DNA from: Plantactinospora endophytica
GTDB lineage: Bacteria > Actinomycetota > Actinomycetes > Mycobacteriales > Micromonosporaceae
Length of the DNA: 64,000 nucleotides
Direction: 5' to 3'
Assembly (NCBI RefSeq): GCF_016862915.1
Contig: NZ_BONW01000004.1
Span: 306,108-370,107 of the forward strand
Every line of letters starts with the position of its first letter. Position 1 is the first letter of the stretch. Shown here in pieces: positions 14,472 to 21,862 of the stretch. A program made the translations under genes and the position numbers. A model generated the notes under the pieces. The model did no database searches. It saw only the letters and a program-made list of their open reading frames with translations, and had not been told where the DNA came from.

Positions 14472-15035
14472 ATGCCCAAACATCTGCCGACCCATCTCAA
14501 CCCCAGGTCGCCGCTGGTCCTCGACACGAGGGAACTGCCGCGCCGACCTGGAGTGTTGCGTACGGTCAGTCGGACGGTTGCGGCACCGGCGGACCTCGGT
14601 GTGGAGCTGATCGGCGTGCCGGAGGGTGCGGACCTGAGCCTCGACCTGAGGCTCGAGTCGGTGTCCGAGGGCGTACTCGTCTCGGGGACCGTCACCGGTC
14701 CGATCGAGGGCGAGTGCGGTCGTTGCCTGCGCCCGATCACGGACTCGCTGACCGTCACGATCCAGGAGCTGTACGCCTACGAGCACAGCACCACGGACGA
14801 GACGACCGACGAGGACGAGGTGGGCCGGCTGCAGGGCGACCTGATCGACCTGGAACCGGCGCTACGGGACGCGGTGGTGCTCGCGCTGCCGACCAACCCG
14901 GTGTGCCGGGAGGACTGCCCAGGACTGTGCCCCGAGTGCGGGGTGCATTGGGACGAGCTGCCGGCTGGGCACAGCCATCAGCAGGTCGACCCGCGCTGGG
15001 CGGGCCTGTCGCAACTGACCCGTCAAGAGGAGTAG
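14472..15035 (+). CDS. yceD: YceD/DUF177 family protein
   Basis: A 187-aa protein of the DUF177 family, which sits next to rpmF in most bacteria and has been linked to 23S rRNA accumulation and L32 supply. It has PLVLDTRELPRRPG, ISGTVTGP-like EGVLVSGTVTGPIEGECGRCLRPI, an acidic stretch, and the closing cluster NPVCREDCPGLCPECGVHWDE with four Cys that may bind zinc. rpmF starts 8 bases after the stop, so they form one transcript. Confidence 0.9.
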   Translation: MPKHLPTHLNPRSPLVLDTRELPRRPGVLRTVSRTVAAPADLGVELIGVPEGADLSLDLRLESVSEGVLVSGTVTGPIEGECGRCLRPITDSLTVTIQELYAYEHSTTDETTDEDEVGRLQGDLIDLEPALRDAVVLALPTNPVCREDCPGLCPECGVHWDELPAGHSHQQVDPRWAGLSQLTRQEE

Positions 15036-15043
15036 GAAGAACC

Positions 15044-15217
15044 GTGGCCGTCCCCAAGCGCAAGATGTCGCGCAGCAACACCCGGTCCCGCCGGGCGAAC
15101 TGGAAGACCACCGCGGTCGCGACCGTCGCCTGCCCGCAGTGCAAGTCGCCGAAGCTGCCGCACGCGGCCTGCAGCGTCTGTGGCACCTACAACGGCCGCC
15201 AGGTCATCGAGGTCTGA
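15044..15217 (+). CDS. rpmF: 50S ribosomal protein L32
   Basis: A 57-aa L32 with MAVPKRKMSRSNTRSRRANWK and two Cys pairs (CPQC 30-33, CSVC 43-46) forming the zinc ribbon. GTG 15044 has GAGGAG and AGGAAGA upstream. It is too short to stand out by length but is unambiguous by sequence and position between yceD and plsX. Confidence 0.95.
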   Translation: MAVPKRKMSRSNTRSRRANWKTTAVATVACPQCKSPKLPHAACSVCGTYNGRQVIEV

Positions 15218-15232
15218 CCTACTGGACATCGA

Positions 15233-16456
15233 GTGACGCCACCGACCTCTGGTCGGGCGGCGCACCCGCCCTGGCGACTGCCCGGTGCACCGGCTCCCGC
15301 CGACGCCGACCGACCTTGGACGGCCGGCGTTCCCGTGGAGCCGGGCACCGTGCGGATCGCCGTCGACCTCCTCGGCGGGGACGAAGCTCCCGCCGTCGTG
15401 GTTGACGGCGCTCTGCGGGCGTTCGGCGCTGATCCCGATTTGCGTCTTCTGCTCGTCGGCCCCGTCGAGGTGGCCAACGAGCTCATCGCCGCGCTCCGCC
15501 CGGCCGACCGGGACCGGGTAGCCGTCCGGCCGGTCCGTGACGTGGTCGCGATGAACGGGGATCCCGCCGCGATCGTCCGCTCGGACAACACCATCAAGGC
15601 CGCGGTGGCCGCCGTCGTCGAGGGGGCCGCCGACGCGGTCGTCTCGGCCGGCGCCACCGGCGGGACCGTGACCGCCGCCGTACTCGGCTTCGGCCGCTGG
15701 CCCGGCGTACGCCGACCGGCGCTCGTCGCGACCCTGCCCGCCGTGGACGGGCCGGTGGTGTTGCTCGACGTCGGCGGCTCCCTGGAAGCCCGAGCGGCCA
15801 CCCTGGCCCGGCACGCCGTACTCGGTGCCGCCTACGCCGCGGTCACCCACGGGGTGACGGCGCCCCGGGTCGGGCTGCTCTCGATCGGTACCGAACCGGG
15901 CAAGGGCGACCGGATCCGCCGAGCCGCCGATCCGGCCCTGGCCGAACAGGCACTGCCGGCAGGCGCCCGCTACGTCGGGCTGGTCGAGGGGTACGACGTG
16001 GCGTTCGGCAACCGTGCGGACGTCGTCGTCACCGACGGGTTCACCGGCAACGTCCTGCTCAAGGGGATCGAGGGCGCGTACGCGATGGCCGGCGGCCCAC
16101 CGGCCGGTGGCGGCGCTCCCCGGGCGGCCACCCTGCTCGGGGTGGCCGGTGCCGTGGTGGTCTGCCACGGTGCGGCCCGGGACGACGACGTCGCCTCGGG
16201 CATCGCGCTCGCCGCCCACCTGCACCGTCGCCGAACCATCCCGGCGGTGGCGGCGCTGCTCGCCGAGTCCACGGTGACGGGCCCGGTCACCGGCACCGGT
16301 GGTGGCCCGGTCACCGGCACTGGCGCGGGTCGGGTTGCCGGCGCCGAGCCGGGTCAGGACGGCGGCGGTGCGGCGGGTCCGGTTGGCGGCGCCGAGGAGG
16401 GCCGGGGCAGCGGCGCCGGACCGGGTCGGGTCGCCGATACCGGGGTGACGGCATGA
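15233..16456 (+). CDS. plsX: Phosphate acyltransferase PlsX
   Basis: Makes acyl-phosphate from acyl-ACP for phospholipid synthesis. The core is present: [107 protein letters not shown]. The usual AMGGD is replaced by LLGGD. The 407-aa form has an about 38-residue N-terminal extension, so GTG 15335 or GTG 15351 are alternative starts, and a Gly-rich C-terminal tail made from imperfect ACCGGC-type repeats. It follows rpmF by 15 bases. Confidence 0.9.
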   Translation: MTPPTSGRAAHPPWRLPGAPAPADADRPWTAGVPVEPGTVRIAVDLLGGDEAPAVVVDGALRAFGADPDLRLLLVGPVEVANELIAALRPADRDRVAVRPVRDVVAMNGDPAAIVRSDNTIKAAVAAVVEGAADAVVSAGATGGTVTAAVLGFGRWPGVRRPALVATLPAVDGPVVLLDVGGSLEARAATLARHAVLGAAYAAVTHGVTAPRVGLLSIGTEPGKGDRIRRAADPALAEQALPAGARYVGLVEGYDVAFGNRADVVVTDGFTGNVLLKGIEGAYAMAGGPPAGGGAPRAATLLGVAGAVVVCHGAARDDDVASGIALAAHLHRRRTIPAVAALLAESTVTGPVTGTGGGPVTGTGAGRVAGAEPGQDGGGAAGPVGGAEEGRGSGAGPGRVADTGVTA

Positions 16457-16602
16457 GCGAAGAGAACAGCCGGCTCGGGGGCCGGCCCCGGAACGCCGAC
16501 CGGCGCGGCGGGGCGGACGGCGTGGGCGAACCCGACGAGCGGACCAGCCAGCCCAGCCGCCCGGGTCGTGGCGGCGGTGGGCGAAGCGAGGAGACGGCAT
16601 GA
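16453..16602 (+). CDS. Possible small ORF (49 aa) coupled between plsX and rnc
   Basis: A 49-codon frame that starts in an ATGA overlap with the plsX stop (16453-16456) and ends in an ATGA overlap with the rnc start (16599-16602). The product is Gly/Arg/Glu rich and looks disordered ([18 protein letters not shown] start, GRSEETA end). Exact coupling on both sides supports translation. The ribosome site for rnc (GAGGAG) lies inside it. It may be a real small protein or only a means to carry ribosomes to rnc. Confidence 0.5.
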   Translation: MSEENSRLGGRPRNADRRGGADGVGEPDERTSQPSRPGRGGGGRSEETA

Positions 16603-17489
16603 CCAAGGACAAGCGGCGGCGGCCACCGATCACGCACCTGGAGGCGGCGTTCGGGATCGCCCTGGATCCGGAACTGCTGGAGCGCGCCCTCACGCACCGG
16701 TCGTTCGCGTACGAGAACGGCGGCCTGCCGACCAACGAGCGGCTGGAGTTCCTCGGCGACTCGGTGCTGGGCGTGGTGATCACCACGGCGCTGTTCCACA
16801 ACCATCCGGACCTGCCCGAGGGACAGTTGGCGAAGCTGCGGGCCAGCGTCGTCAACATGCGGGCGCTGGCCGACGTCGCCCGGCGGCTCGGCCCGGCCGG
16901 GCTCGGGCCGTACCTCCTGCTGGGCAAGGGCGAGGAGAGCACCGGTGGCCGGGACAAGGCGAGCATCCTCGCCGACACCCTGGAGGCGCTGCTCGGCGCG
17001 ATCTATCTCCAGTACGGGCTGGACACCGCCGCCATCGTCATCCACCGGCTCTTCGATCCGCTGATGGCGGAGTCGGCCGGGCGGGGGGCGGCGCTGGACT
17101 GGAAGACCAGCCTCCAGGAGTTGACCGCCGCGCTCGGGCTGGGCGTACCGGAGTACCGGATCGACGAGGCCGGTCCGGACCACGCGAAGACCTTCACCGC
17201 CTGGGTGGTGGTGGCCGGTCGGAAGTACGGCGGCGCCGACGGCCGCAGCAAGAAGGAGGCCGAGCAGCGGGCCGCCGAGGCGGCCTGGCGGACCCTCTCC
17301 GAGCAGCCGGACGAGCCCGCCGTCGAGCCGTCCGGCGTCGAGCCCGCCGTCGGACCGTCCGCTGTCGAGTCTGCCGTCGGGCCGTCTGGCGTCGAGTCTG
17401 CCGTCGGGCCGTCCGGCGTCGAGCGGTCCGCCGATGCGGCGCCCGACGCTGCCGGTCCGGCCGTCGAGCCGGACTCCGTCCCGAACTGA
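16599..17489 (+). CDS. rnc: Ribonuclease III with a repetitive C-terminal tail
   Basis: Cleaves double-stranded RNA, including rRNA precursors. The catalytic domain has [11 protein letters not shown], the signature [13 protein letters not shown] and [19 protein letters not shown]; the dsRNA-binding domain is at about residues 165-235 ([30 protein letters not shown]). The 296-aa protein is longer than usual because of an about 60-residue acidic tail built on a 9-residue repeat (SGVESAVGP). The start is coupled to the preceding small frame; mutM follows after 13 bases. Confidence 0.95.
   Translation: MTKDKRRRPPITHLEAAFGIALDPELLERALTHRSFAYENGGLPTNERLEFLGDSVLGVVITTALFHNHPDLPEGQLAKLRASVVNMRALADVARRLGPAGLGPYLLLGKGEESTGGRDKASILADTLEALLGAIYLQYGLDTAAIVIHRLFDPLMAESAGRGAALDWKTSLQELTAALGLGVPEYRIDEAGPDHAKTFTAWVVVAGRKYGGADGRSKKEAEQRAAEAAWRTLSEQPDEPAVEPSGVEPAVGPSAVESAVGPSGVESAVGPSGVERSADAAPDAAGPAVEPDSVPN
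17331..17426 (+). repeat. 27-bp in-frame tandem repeat in the rnc tail
   Basis: Units at 17331-17357, 17358-17384, 17385-17411 and a partial at 17412-17426 encode [27 protein letters not shown] and SGVER. The period is a multiple of three, so copy-number change would keep the frame. Confidence 0.85.
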
Positions 17490-17502
17490 ACGAAGGTGGT
17501 AC

Positions 17503-18366
17503 ATGCCTGAGCTGCCCGAGGTGGAGACGGTCCGGGAAGGGCTGTCCCGCTGGGTGACGGGTCGGCGGATCGCAGCCGTCGACGTACGCCATCCGCGCGC
17601 CGTCCGCCGCCACCTGCCCGGTGCCGAGCACTTCGCCGCCGTACTCGTCGGCCGGACGATCCTGGCCGCCCGACGCCGGGGGAAGTACCTCTGGCTGCCG
17701 TTGGACAGCGGTGACGCGGTCGTCGGACACCTTGGGATGTCCGGGCAGCTCCTGGTCCGGCCCACCGAGGCGGCCGACGAGATCCACCTGCGGATCCGGT
17801 TCACCTTCGACGACGGCGGTACCGACCTCCGCTTCGTCGACCAGCGCACCTTCGGCGGGCTGGCGGTCTCGGAGGGTGGCGCGACCCTGCCGGCCGAGAT
17901 CGCGCACATCGCCCGGGACCCGATGGACCCGGAGTTCTCCGACCGCGACTTCGTGGCCGCCGTGCGACGGCGGAGGACCGAGGTGAAGCGGGCGCTGCTC
18001 GACCAGACCCTGATCTCCGGGGTCGGCAACATCTACGCCGACGAGGCGCTGTGGCGGGCCCGGCTGCACGGCGGCCGGCCGACCGAGGCGCTCACCGGGC
18101 CGGCGGTTATCCGGCTGCTCGGCCACGTCCGGGACGTACTCGGTGAGGCGATCGAGCAGGGCGGGACCAGCTTCGACGCGCTCTACGTCAACGTCAACGG
18201 GGAGAGCGGCTACTTCGACCGCGAGTTGAACGTGTACGGCCGCGAGGGGCTGCCGTGCCGCAACTGCGGTACGCCGATCCGCCGCGAGGCGTTCATGAAC
18301 CGGTCGTCGTTCAGTTGTCCCCGCTGCCAGCCCCGCCCCCGGACGGTGGTGCGACCGGCCCGCTGA
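17503..18366 (+). CDS. mutM: Formamidopyrimidine-DNA glycosylase (Fpg)
   Basis: Removes oxidised purines such as 8-oxoguanine and cuts the abasic strand. The 287-aa protein starts [14 protein letters not shown] (catalytic Pro after Met removal, then Glu), has [15 protein letters not shown] and [11 protein letters not shown] segments, [20 protein letters not shown] (helix-two-turn-helix) and the zinc finger CRNC-x16-CPRC. ATG 17503 is required for the N-terminal Pro. It completes the rnc-mutM pair that in many actinobacteria precedes smc. Confidence 0.95.
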   Translation: MPELPEVETVREGLSRWVTGRRIAAVDVRHPRAVRRHLPGAEHFAAVLVGRTILAARRRGKYLWLPLDSGDAVVGHLGMSGQLLVRPTEAADEIHLRIRFTFDDGGTDLRFVDQRTFGGLAVSEGGATLPAEIAHIARDPMDPEFSDRDFVAAVRRRRTEVKRALLDQTLISGVGNIYADEALWRARLHGGRPTEALTGPAVIRLLGHVRDVLGEAIEQGGTSFDALYVNVNGESGYFDRELNVYGREGLPCRNCGTPIRREAFMNRSSFSCPRCQPRPRTVVRPAR

Positions 18367-18370
18367 GTTC

Positions 18371-19195
18371 TCACGCCGGGCAGGTGTCCCGGCGTACGCC
18401 GAGGTCGCGGTCCTTGCGGATCGAGGTGAGTCCGTAGCCGACCGTGGTGGCGCAGAACTCCGCCGTCGACCCCTGGTACTCGACGTGGAACACCGGCTTG
18501 CCGGCCTGGGTGAACGGCACCAGCCGGGCACACTCCGTACGCCGCACACACTCCTCGTTCACCGCGAAGTCGAAGTACGGCTCCAGTGCCAGTACCTGGT
18601 CGATGTCGTTGCTGAGCCCGGGCGAGAGTCGCGCCTGCCGGACCAGGTCGGCGACCCGCCGGTTGAAGGTGAGCTGGTCGTCGAAGGTCAACGGGAACCC
18701 GGACCGGTGCGCGTAACCGTCCATCCCGACCGGCAGTACGGCGACGAAGCCCTTGCCCCGGCAGAGCCGGAACCGGTCGGCGAGCACGGGTTCGAGGATC
18801 GACCACTGCCGGATGTCCAGCCACCGGCCGGAAGCAGGTCCCGCCGACTGTCCGGGCACCCGGGCCGGCGCACCGCGTACGGCGGCGGGGAACCGGGTCG
18901 CGTCGGGACGGGAGTTCTGGTGGATCCCGACCTCGACGTGGCAGACCAGCCGCCGTCCGTCCGCCCGCAGTCGTCGGGCGGTCTCCAGCGACGTCCGGAA
19001 CCCGTCGAGCACGTACACCTGGGCGTCGACGGTGGGGTCGAGTTGACCCGTGACCTGCCACTGCCAACTCGGCATCGATCCACCCGGCCACGGCGGCACC
19101 GGGGCGGACCGGTCCGGCAGGAGGCGGCAGCCCTGGCCCGGCAGCAGCAGCGCGACCGCGAGGAGCAGGCCGGCGGCCCGGCGTACCCCGGGCAC
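18371..19195 (-). CDS. Glycoside hydrolase family 114-like lipoprotein
   Basis: A 274-aa predicted lipoprotein: hydrophobic leader and a lipobox ending PGQGC (Cys23). The body matches endo-alpha-1,4-polygalactosaminidase-type (GH114) TIM-barrel proteins: WQWQVTGQLDPTVDAQVYVLDGF, VCHVEVGIHQNSRPDATRFP, WLDIRQWSILEPVLADRF, DGYAHRSGFPLTFDDQLTFNR, and HVEYQG. It probably acts on galactosamine-rich extracellular polymers, but substrate is inferred only from the family. It converges with mutM with a 4-base gap. Confidence 0.8.
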   Translation of the reverse strand: MPGVRRAAGLLLAVALLLPGQGCRLLPDRSAPVPPWPGGSMPSWQWQVTGQLDPTVDAQVYVLDGFRTSLETARRLRADGRRLVCHVEVGIHQNSRPDATRFPAAVRGAPARVPGQSAGPASGRWLDIRQWSILEPVLADRFRLCRGKGFVAVLPVGMDGYAHRSGFPLTFDDQLTFNRRVADLVRQARLSPGLSNDIDQVLALEPYFDFAVNEECVRRTECARLVPFTQAGKPVFHVEYQGSTAEFCATTVGYGLTSIRKDRDLGVRRDTCPA

Positions 19196-19318
19196 CTCAG
19201 CCAGCAGCGCTCAGCACGGCGCGCACCCCCTCGTACCGGCCAACGAACCAGCCGATGGCTCGGGCACGGCGGATCGGGAAAGCGCTTCAATCCCAGGTCG
19301 AGCCCGGACATCCGTTGG

Positions 19319-20794
19319 TCAGGCGACGGCGCCGAACACCTGCGTCCAGTAGAGCCGGCCGTCGGCCCCGGTGGCCACGCCGACCCCCATCGCCTTGGCG
19401 TCGCAGTTGAGGATGTTGGCCCGGTGCCCGGAGCTCTTCATCCAGCCGTCCATCACGGCGGCGGCGTTCTCGTAGCCCATCGCGACGTTCTCGCCGATCG
19501 GGCTGTCGTAGCCGGCCCGTCGGGCACGCTCCACGAAGTCGCTGCCGTCGCTGCCGGTGTGCGACATGTTGGTGTGCTCGCCCTGGTCCTGGCTGTGCAG
19601 CCGGGCCGCCTCGGTCAGGTCGCTGTTCATCACGACGGCCGCGCAGCCCTCTGCGGCGCGCTCGCGGTTGACGATCGTGAGTACCTGCGCCTCCTGGCTG
19701 CTGCCCGCCGCGCCCGACCCCGACCCCGATCCGGCCGGCGTACGCCGAACGGGTGGGCTGCTGGTCTTCCGGGCCGGCTTGGGTGCGGTGGTGGTGACCC
19801 GGGGCTTCGGGGCCGCGCGGGTGGCGGTCGGGGTCGGGGCGACGGTCTGTTCGGCCACCTCGGTCGGCTCCGCCGCCGGGTCGGTGGACTCCTCGGGGCC
19901 GGCCGCCTCGACCGCCGGCTGGTTGCCCCGGTTGCCGGCCGGCGCGTCGGCGAGGCTCGGCGGGAGCAGGGCCGCGCCGACACCGAGGAGGCCGAGCAGC
20001 GCGGTCACCGCGACGCCCAGGCCGACCGGGCCGCGTAGCGGCGTCCGCCGTCGGTGCCGCCCGGAACTGCTCCGGTCGGGTCGTGAGTCGTCCTCGTCCC
20101 GGGCGTCGGGGCGGACCCGGCGGACCGGGCCGCCGTCGTCGTCCCGGCCCATCTCGAACGCCCCGAGATCTGCCGGCTCGTCCGCCCAGCGCGCCGCGGC
20201 CTCCTGGCGTCGCCCGGCCGGCTCGTCCGCCCGGTCGAGCCCGGCCCGCCGCCACCGCTCGGTGACCTCGTCCGCCCAGCCAGCCTCGCCGCGCTGCGGG
20301 CCGCCGTCCGGCCCGTCCGCCCAATCGGCGTCAGTGGGGTGCGGGTCGCCGTTCGGCTCGCCTGTCCAGCCGGCGTCGGAATGCGCGCCGCCGTCCGGCT
20401 CGTCAGCCCAGCGGGCGTCGACCGGGTACCGGCCGTCGCCCGGTGCCTCCGGCCAGTCCGGTTCCCTCTGTCGCCCGTACTGCTCCGGTTCCCTCTGTCG
20501 CCCGTACTGCTCCGGTTCCCTCTGTCGCCCGTACTGCTCCGGCTCGGTCTGCTGCCGGTCCTCCATCGGCCAGTCCGCCTCCGCGTACCGGCGGGGGTCT
20601 TCCGGGGCGTCCTGCCAGTCGGGCTCCGGGTGGTGGCGGGCGGGCTCGGGCCGGTGCCGGAGGTCGTCCGGGCCGGGCTGGCGGGGCCGGTCGTCCGGAT
20701 ATCCGGCGCGGACGGCCGGGTAGGCAGGACCGTCGGGCCGGCTGGCCCAGTCGGCGCCATCCTCCCGGTCGGTCTGCTCGCTCCACCCCTGCAC
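19319..20794 (-). CDS. CAP (SCP/PR-1) domain membrane-anchored protein
   Basis: A 491-aa protein with a long, Asp/Glu/Arg/Trp-rich disordered cytoplasmic N-terminus (about residues 1-245), one membrane helix (about 256-278), a Thr/Pro/Ala extracellular linker, and a C-terminal CAP domain from about 365 (VLTIVNRERAAEGCAAVVMNSDLTEAARLHSQDQ, GENVAMGYENAAAVMDGWMKSSGHRANILN, GVATGADGRLYWTQVFG). The N-terminus has three perfect EQYGRQREP repeats. GTG 20794 is preceded by GGAGG. CAP domains bind lipids or peptides; function in actinobacteria is not known. Confidence 0.88.
   Translation of the reverse strand: MQGWSEQTDREDGADWASRPDGPAYPAVRAGYPDDRPRQPGPDDLRHRPEPARHHPEPDWQDAPEDPRRYAEADWPMEDRQQTEPEQYGRQREPEQYGRQREPEQYGRQREPDWPEAPGDGRYPVDARWADEPDGGAHSDAGWTGEPNGDPHPTDADWADGPDGGPQRGEAGWADEVTERWRRAGLDRADEPAGRRQEAAARWADEPADLGAFEMGRDDDGGPVRRVRPDARDEDDSRPDRSSSGRHRRRTPLRGPVGLGVAVTALLGLLGVGAALLPPSLADAPAGNRGNQPAVEAAGPEESTDPAAEPTEVAEQTVAPTPTATRAAPKPRVTTTAPKPARKTSSPPVRRTPAGSGSGSGAAGSSQEAQVLTIVNRERAAEGCAAVVMNSDLTEAARLHSQDQGEHTNMSHTGSDGSDFVERARRAGYDSPIGENVAMGYENAAAVMDGWMKSSGHRANILNCDAKAMGVGVATGADGRLYWTQVFGAVA
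20461..20541 (-). repeat. 27-bp perfect tandem repeat, 3 copies, in the CAP-protein gene
   Basis: Three identical 27-base units (20461-20487, 20488-20514, 20515-20541) encoding a 9-residue repeat in the cytoplasmic tail. Perfect identity suggests recent expansion. Confidence 0.95.
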
Positions 20795-21210
20795 GCTGCG
20801 CCTCCGTTGCTTCCGGTCCTGGTCAGGGCCTTGTCGCTGACCGTGCGGACGCTACGCGGGCCCTCCGGCCAGGGGCAACGTGGCTAAGGAAGATATAAGG
20901 GGGGTTCCGCCGGCGGGATCGTGCCGCTGGCCAGGGCCGTCGTCATTCCGGACATCGACCGGGGATAGACTCCTGTCGTCCGGACAATGACCTGGTTCGT
21001 GCCTGCACGGCAGCCCTCGGCGGGTGAGTGGTCGACGGCACAGGTGGCCCGCGTCCCGGTGGAACTTGACTCAGCCGGGACATCGGCACACTATGTAAGT
21101 GTCGCCAGTCGCGCCCGACCATGCCCGCGTTCGCTTTGCGGGTGGGTAGTCGCGTACGAGTTGGGCGCGCGTTGGCCGGCCTTTCCGGCAGCGCATTACA
21201 AGGAGACGAT
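20795..21210. other. Divergent intergenic region, CAP gene / coiled-coil gene
   Basis: About 416 bases. On the minus strand TATATC (20897-20892) in an AT-rich patch could be the CAP-gene -10. On the plus strand TTGACT (21066-21071) with an AT-rich ACACTATGTAAG 17-20 bases later could be a promoter for the coiled-coil gene, and TAGACT at 20966-20971 is another -10-like site. No gene or RNA structure was recognised. Confidence 0.35.
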
Positions 21211-21405
21211 ATGGCGAAGGCCCTCTACGGCCACGTTGGTGCGGCGCCAGACCGGCGCCTCCTCGACGAGGTCACCCGACTGCGTGCCAGGGTTCAGGCA
21301 CTGGAGTTCGAGACGACGCGGTTGCGTGCCGAGAACGATCGGCTCGCGGCGGCGGCGGCCGAGGCAGACGACCTGCTGCGGCTGGCCGAGCCCGCGCTGA
21401 CCTGA
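21211..21405 (+). CDS. Small conserved coiled-coil protein
   Basis: A 64-aa protein MAKALYGHVGAAPDRRLLDEV followed by a leucine-heptad helix (VTRLRARVQALEFETTRLRAENDRLAAAAAEADDLLRL). This short protein with the invariant MAKALYG start is found in many actinomycetes and has no assigned function. ATG 21211 has AAGGAG 6 nt upstream. Two hairpins follow, so it is monocistronic. Confidence 0.8.
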   Translation: MAKALYGHVGAAPDRRLLDEVTRLRARVQALEFETTRLRAENDRLAAAAAEADDLLRLAEPALT

Positions 21406-21411
21406 GCTCCC

Positions 21412-21433
21412 GGGCGCCGGGCGACCGGCGCCC
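21412..21433 (+). terminator. Terminator hairpin after the coiled-coil gene
   Basis: Perfect 9-bp stem GGGCGCCGG / CCGGCGCCC with a GCGA loop, 7 bases after the stop codon. Confidence 0.75.
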
Positions 21434-21462
21434 GCCTGGACAACTGAAACGCACCAGAAAAC

Positions 21463-21490
21463 GCGCGCCGACACACCTGTGGCGGCGCGC
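21463..21490 (+). terminator. Second hairpin, followed by a T-rich stretch
   Basis: GCGCGCCG pairs with CGGCGCGC around a 12-base loop that contains CAC/GTG pairing; AGTTCTGTTT follows. Probably a back-up terminator. Confidence 0.6.
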
Positions 21491-21776
21491 AGTTCTGTTT
21501 CCGGCGAACTGACCGTCGTTTCCTGGTCGCGGGCAGGTCGACGGCGATCCGGCGAGGTGAGGGCTCCAGCTCCGGGGCGGTTGACCGAGGTGGCGGCTCT
21601 TTCCGGCTCGGGGGCGGCCGAGGGCGATCCGATACGCTGGTCGGTGCGTGCCGCGTCGCGCAGGACCAGCGCCCCCGGGTTACCCTGCGGGATGACCAGG
21701 CTCCCACCACCGGGGGCACGCAATCTCCGCCGAGTTCGGGCGCGGCCGGGCGGCTGACGGCCCGCCAGGCGGTACC

Positions 21777-21816
21777 GGACCGGAGGCGGGACGGACCGGA
21801 GGCGGGACGGACCGGA
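21777..21816. repeat. 16-bp direct repeat, 2.5 copies, upstream of smc
   Basis: GGACCGGAGGCGGGAC at 21777-21792 and 21793-21808, then GGACCGGA. It lies 47 bases before the smc start. Confidence 0.85.
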
Positions 21817-21849
21817 AAGCGCTGGGATCCCCCGGCGGTCGCGCCGGAC

Positions 21850-21855
21850 GAGGAT
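21850..21855 (+). promoter_or_regulatory. Possible -10 (GAGGAT) for smc
   Basis: GAGGAT with A at position 2 and T at position 6 lies 7 nt before GTG 21863, the spacing of other leaderless genes here. The same bases could instead act as a distant Shine-Dalgarno. Confidence 0.35.
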
Positions 21856-21862
21856 CGGGAAC

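Larger units (their letters stand above)
21406..21862. other. Intergenic region upstream of smc
   Basis: About 457 bases with no convincing gene. It starts with two hairpins that end the previous transcript and ends with a 16-bp repeat and a -10-like GAGGAT before smc. The middle part (about 21500-21770) shows nothing I can name. Confidence 0.4.
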
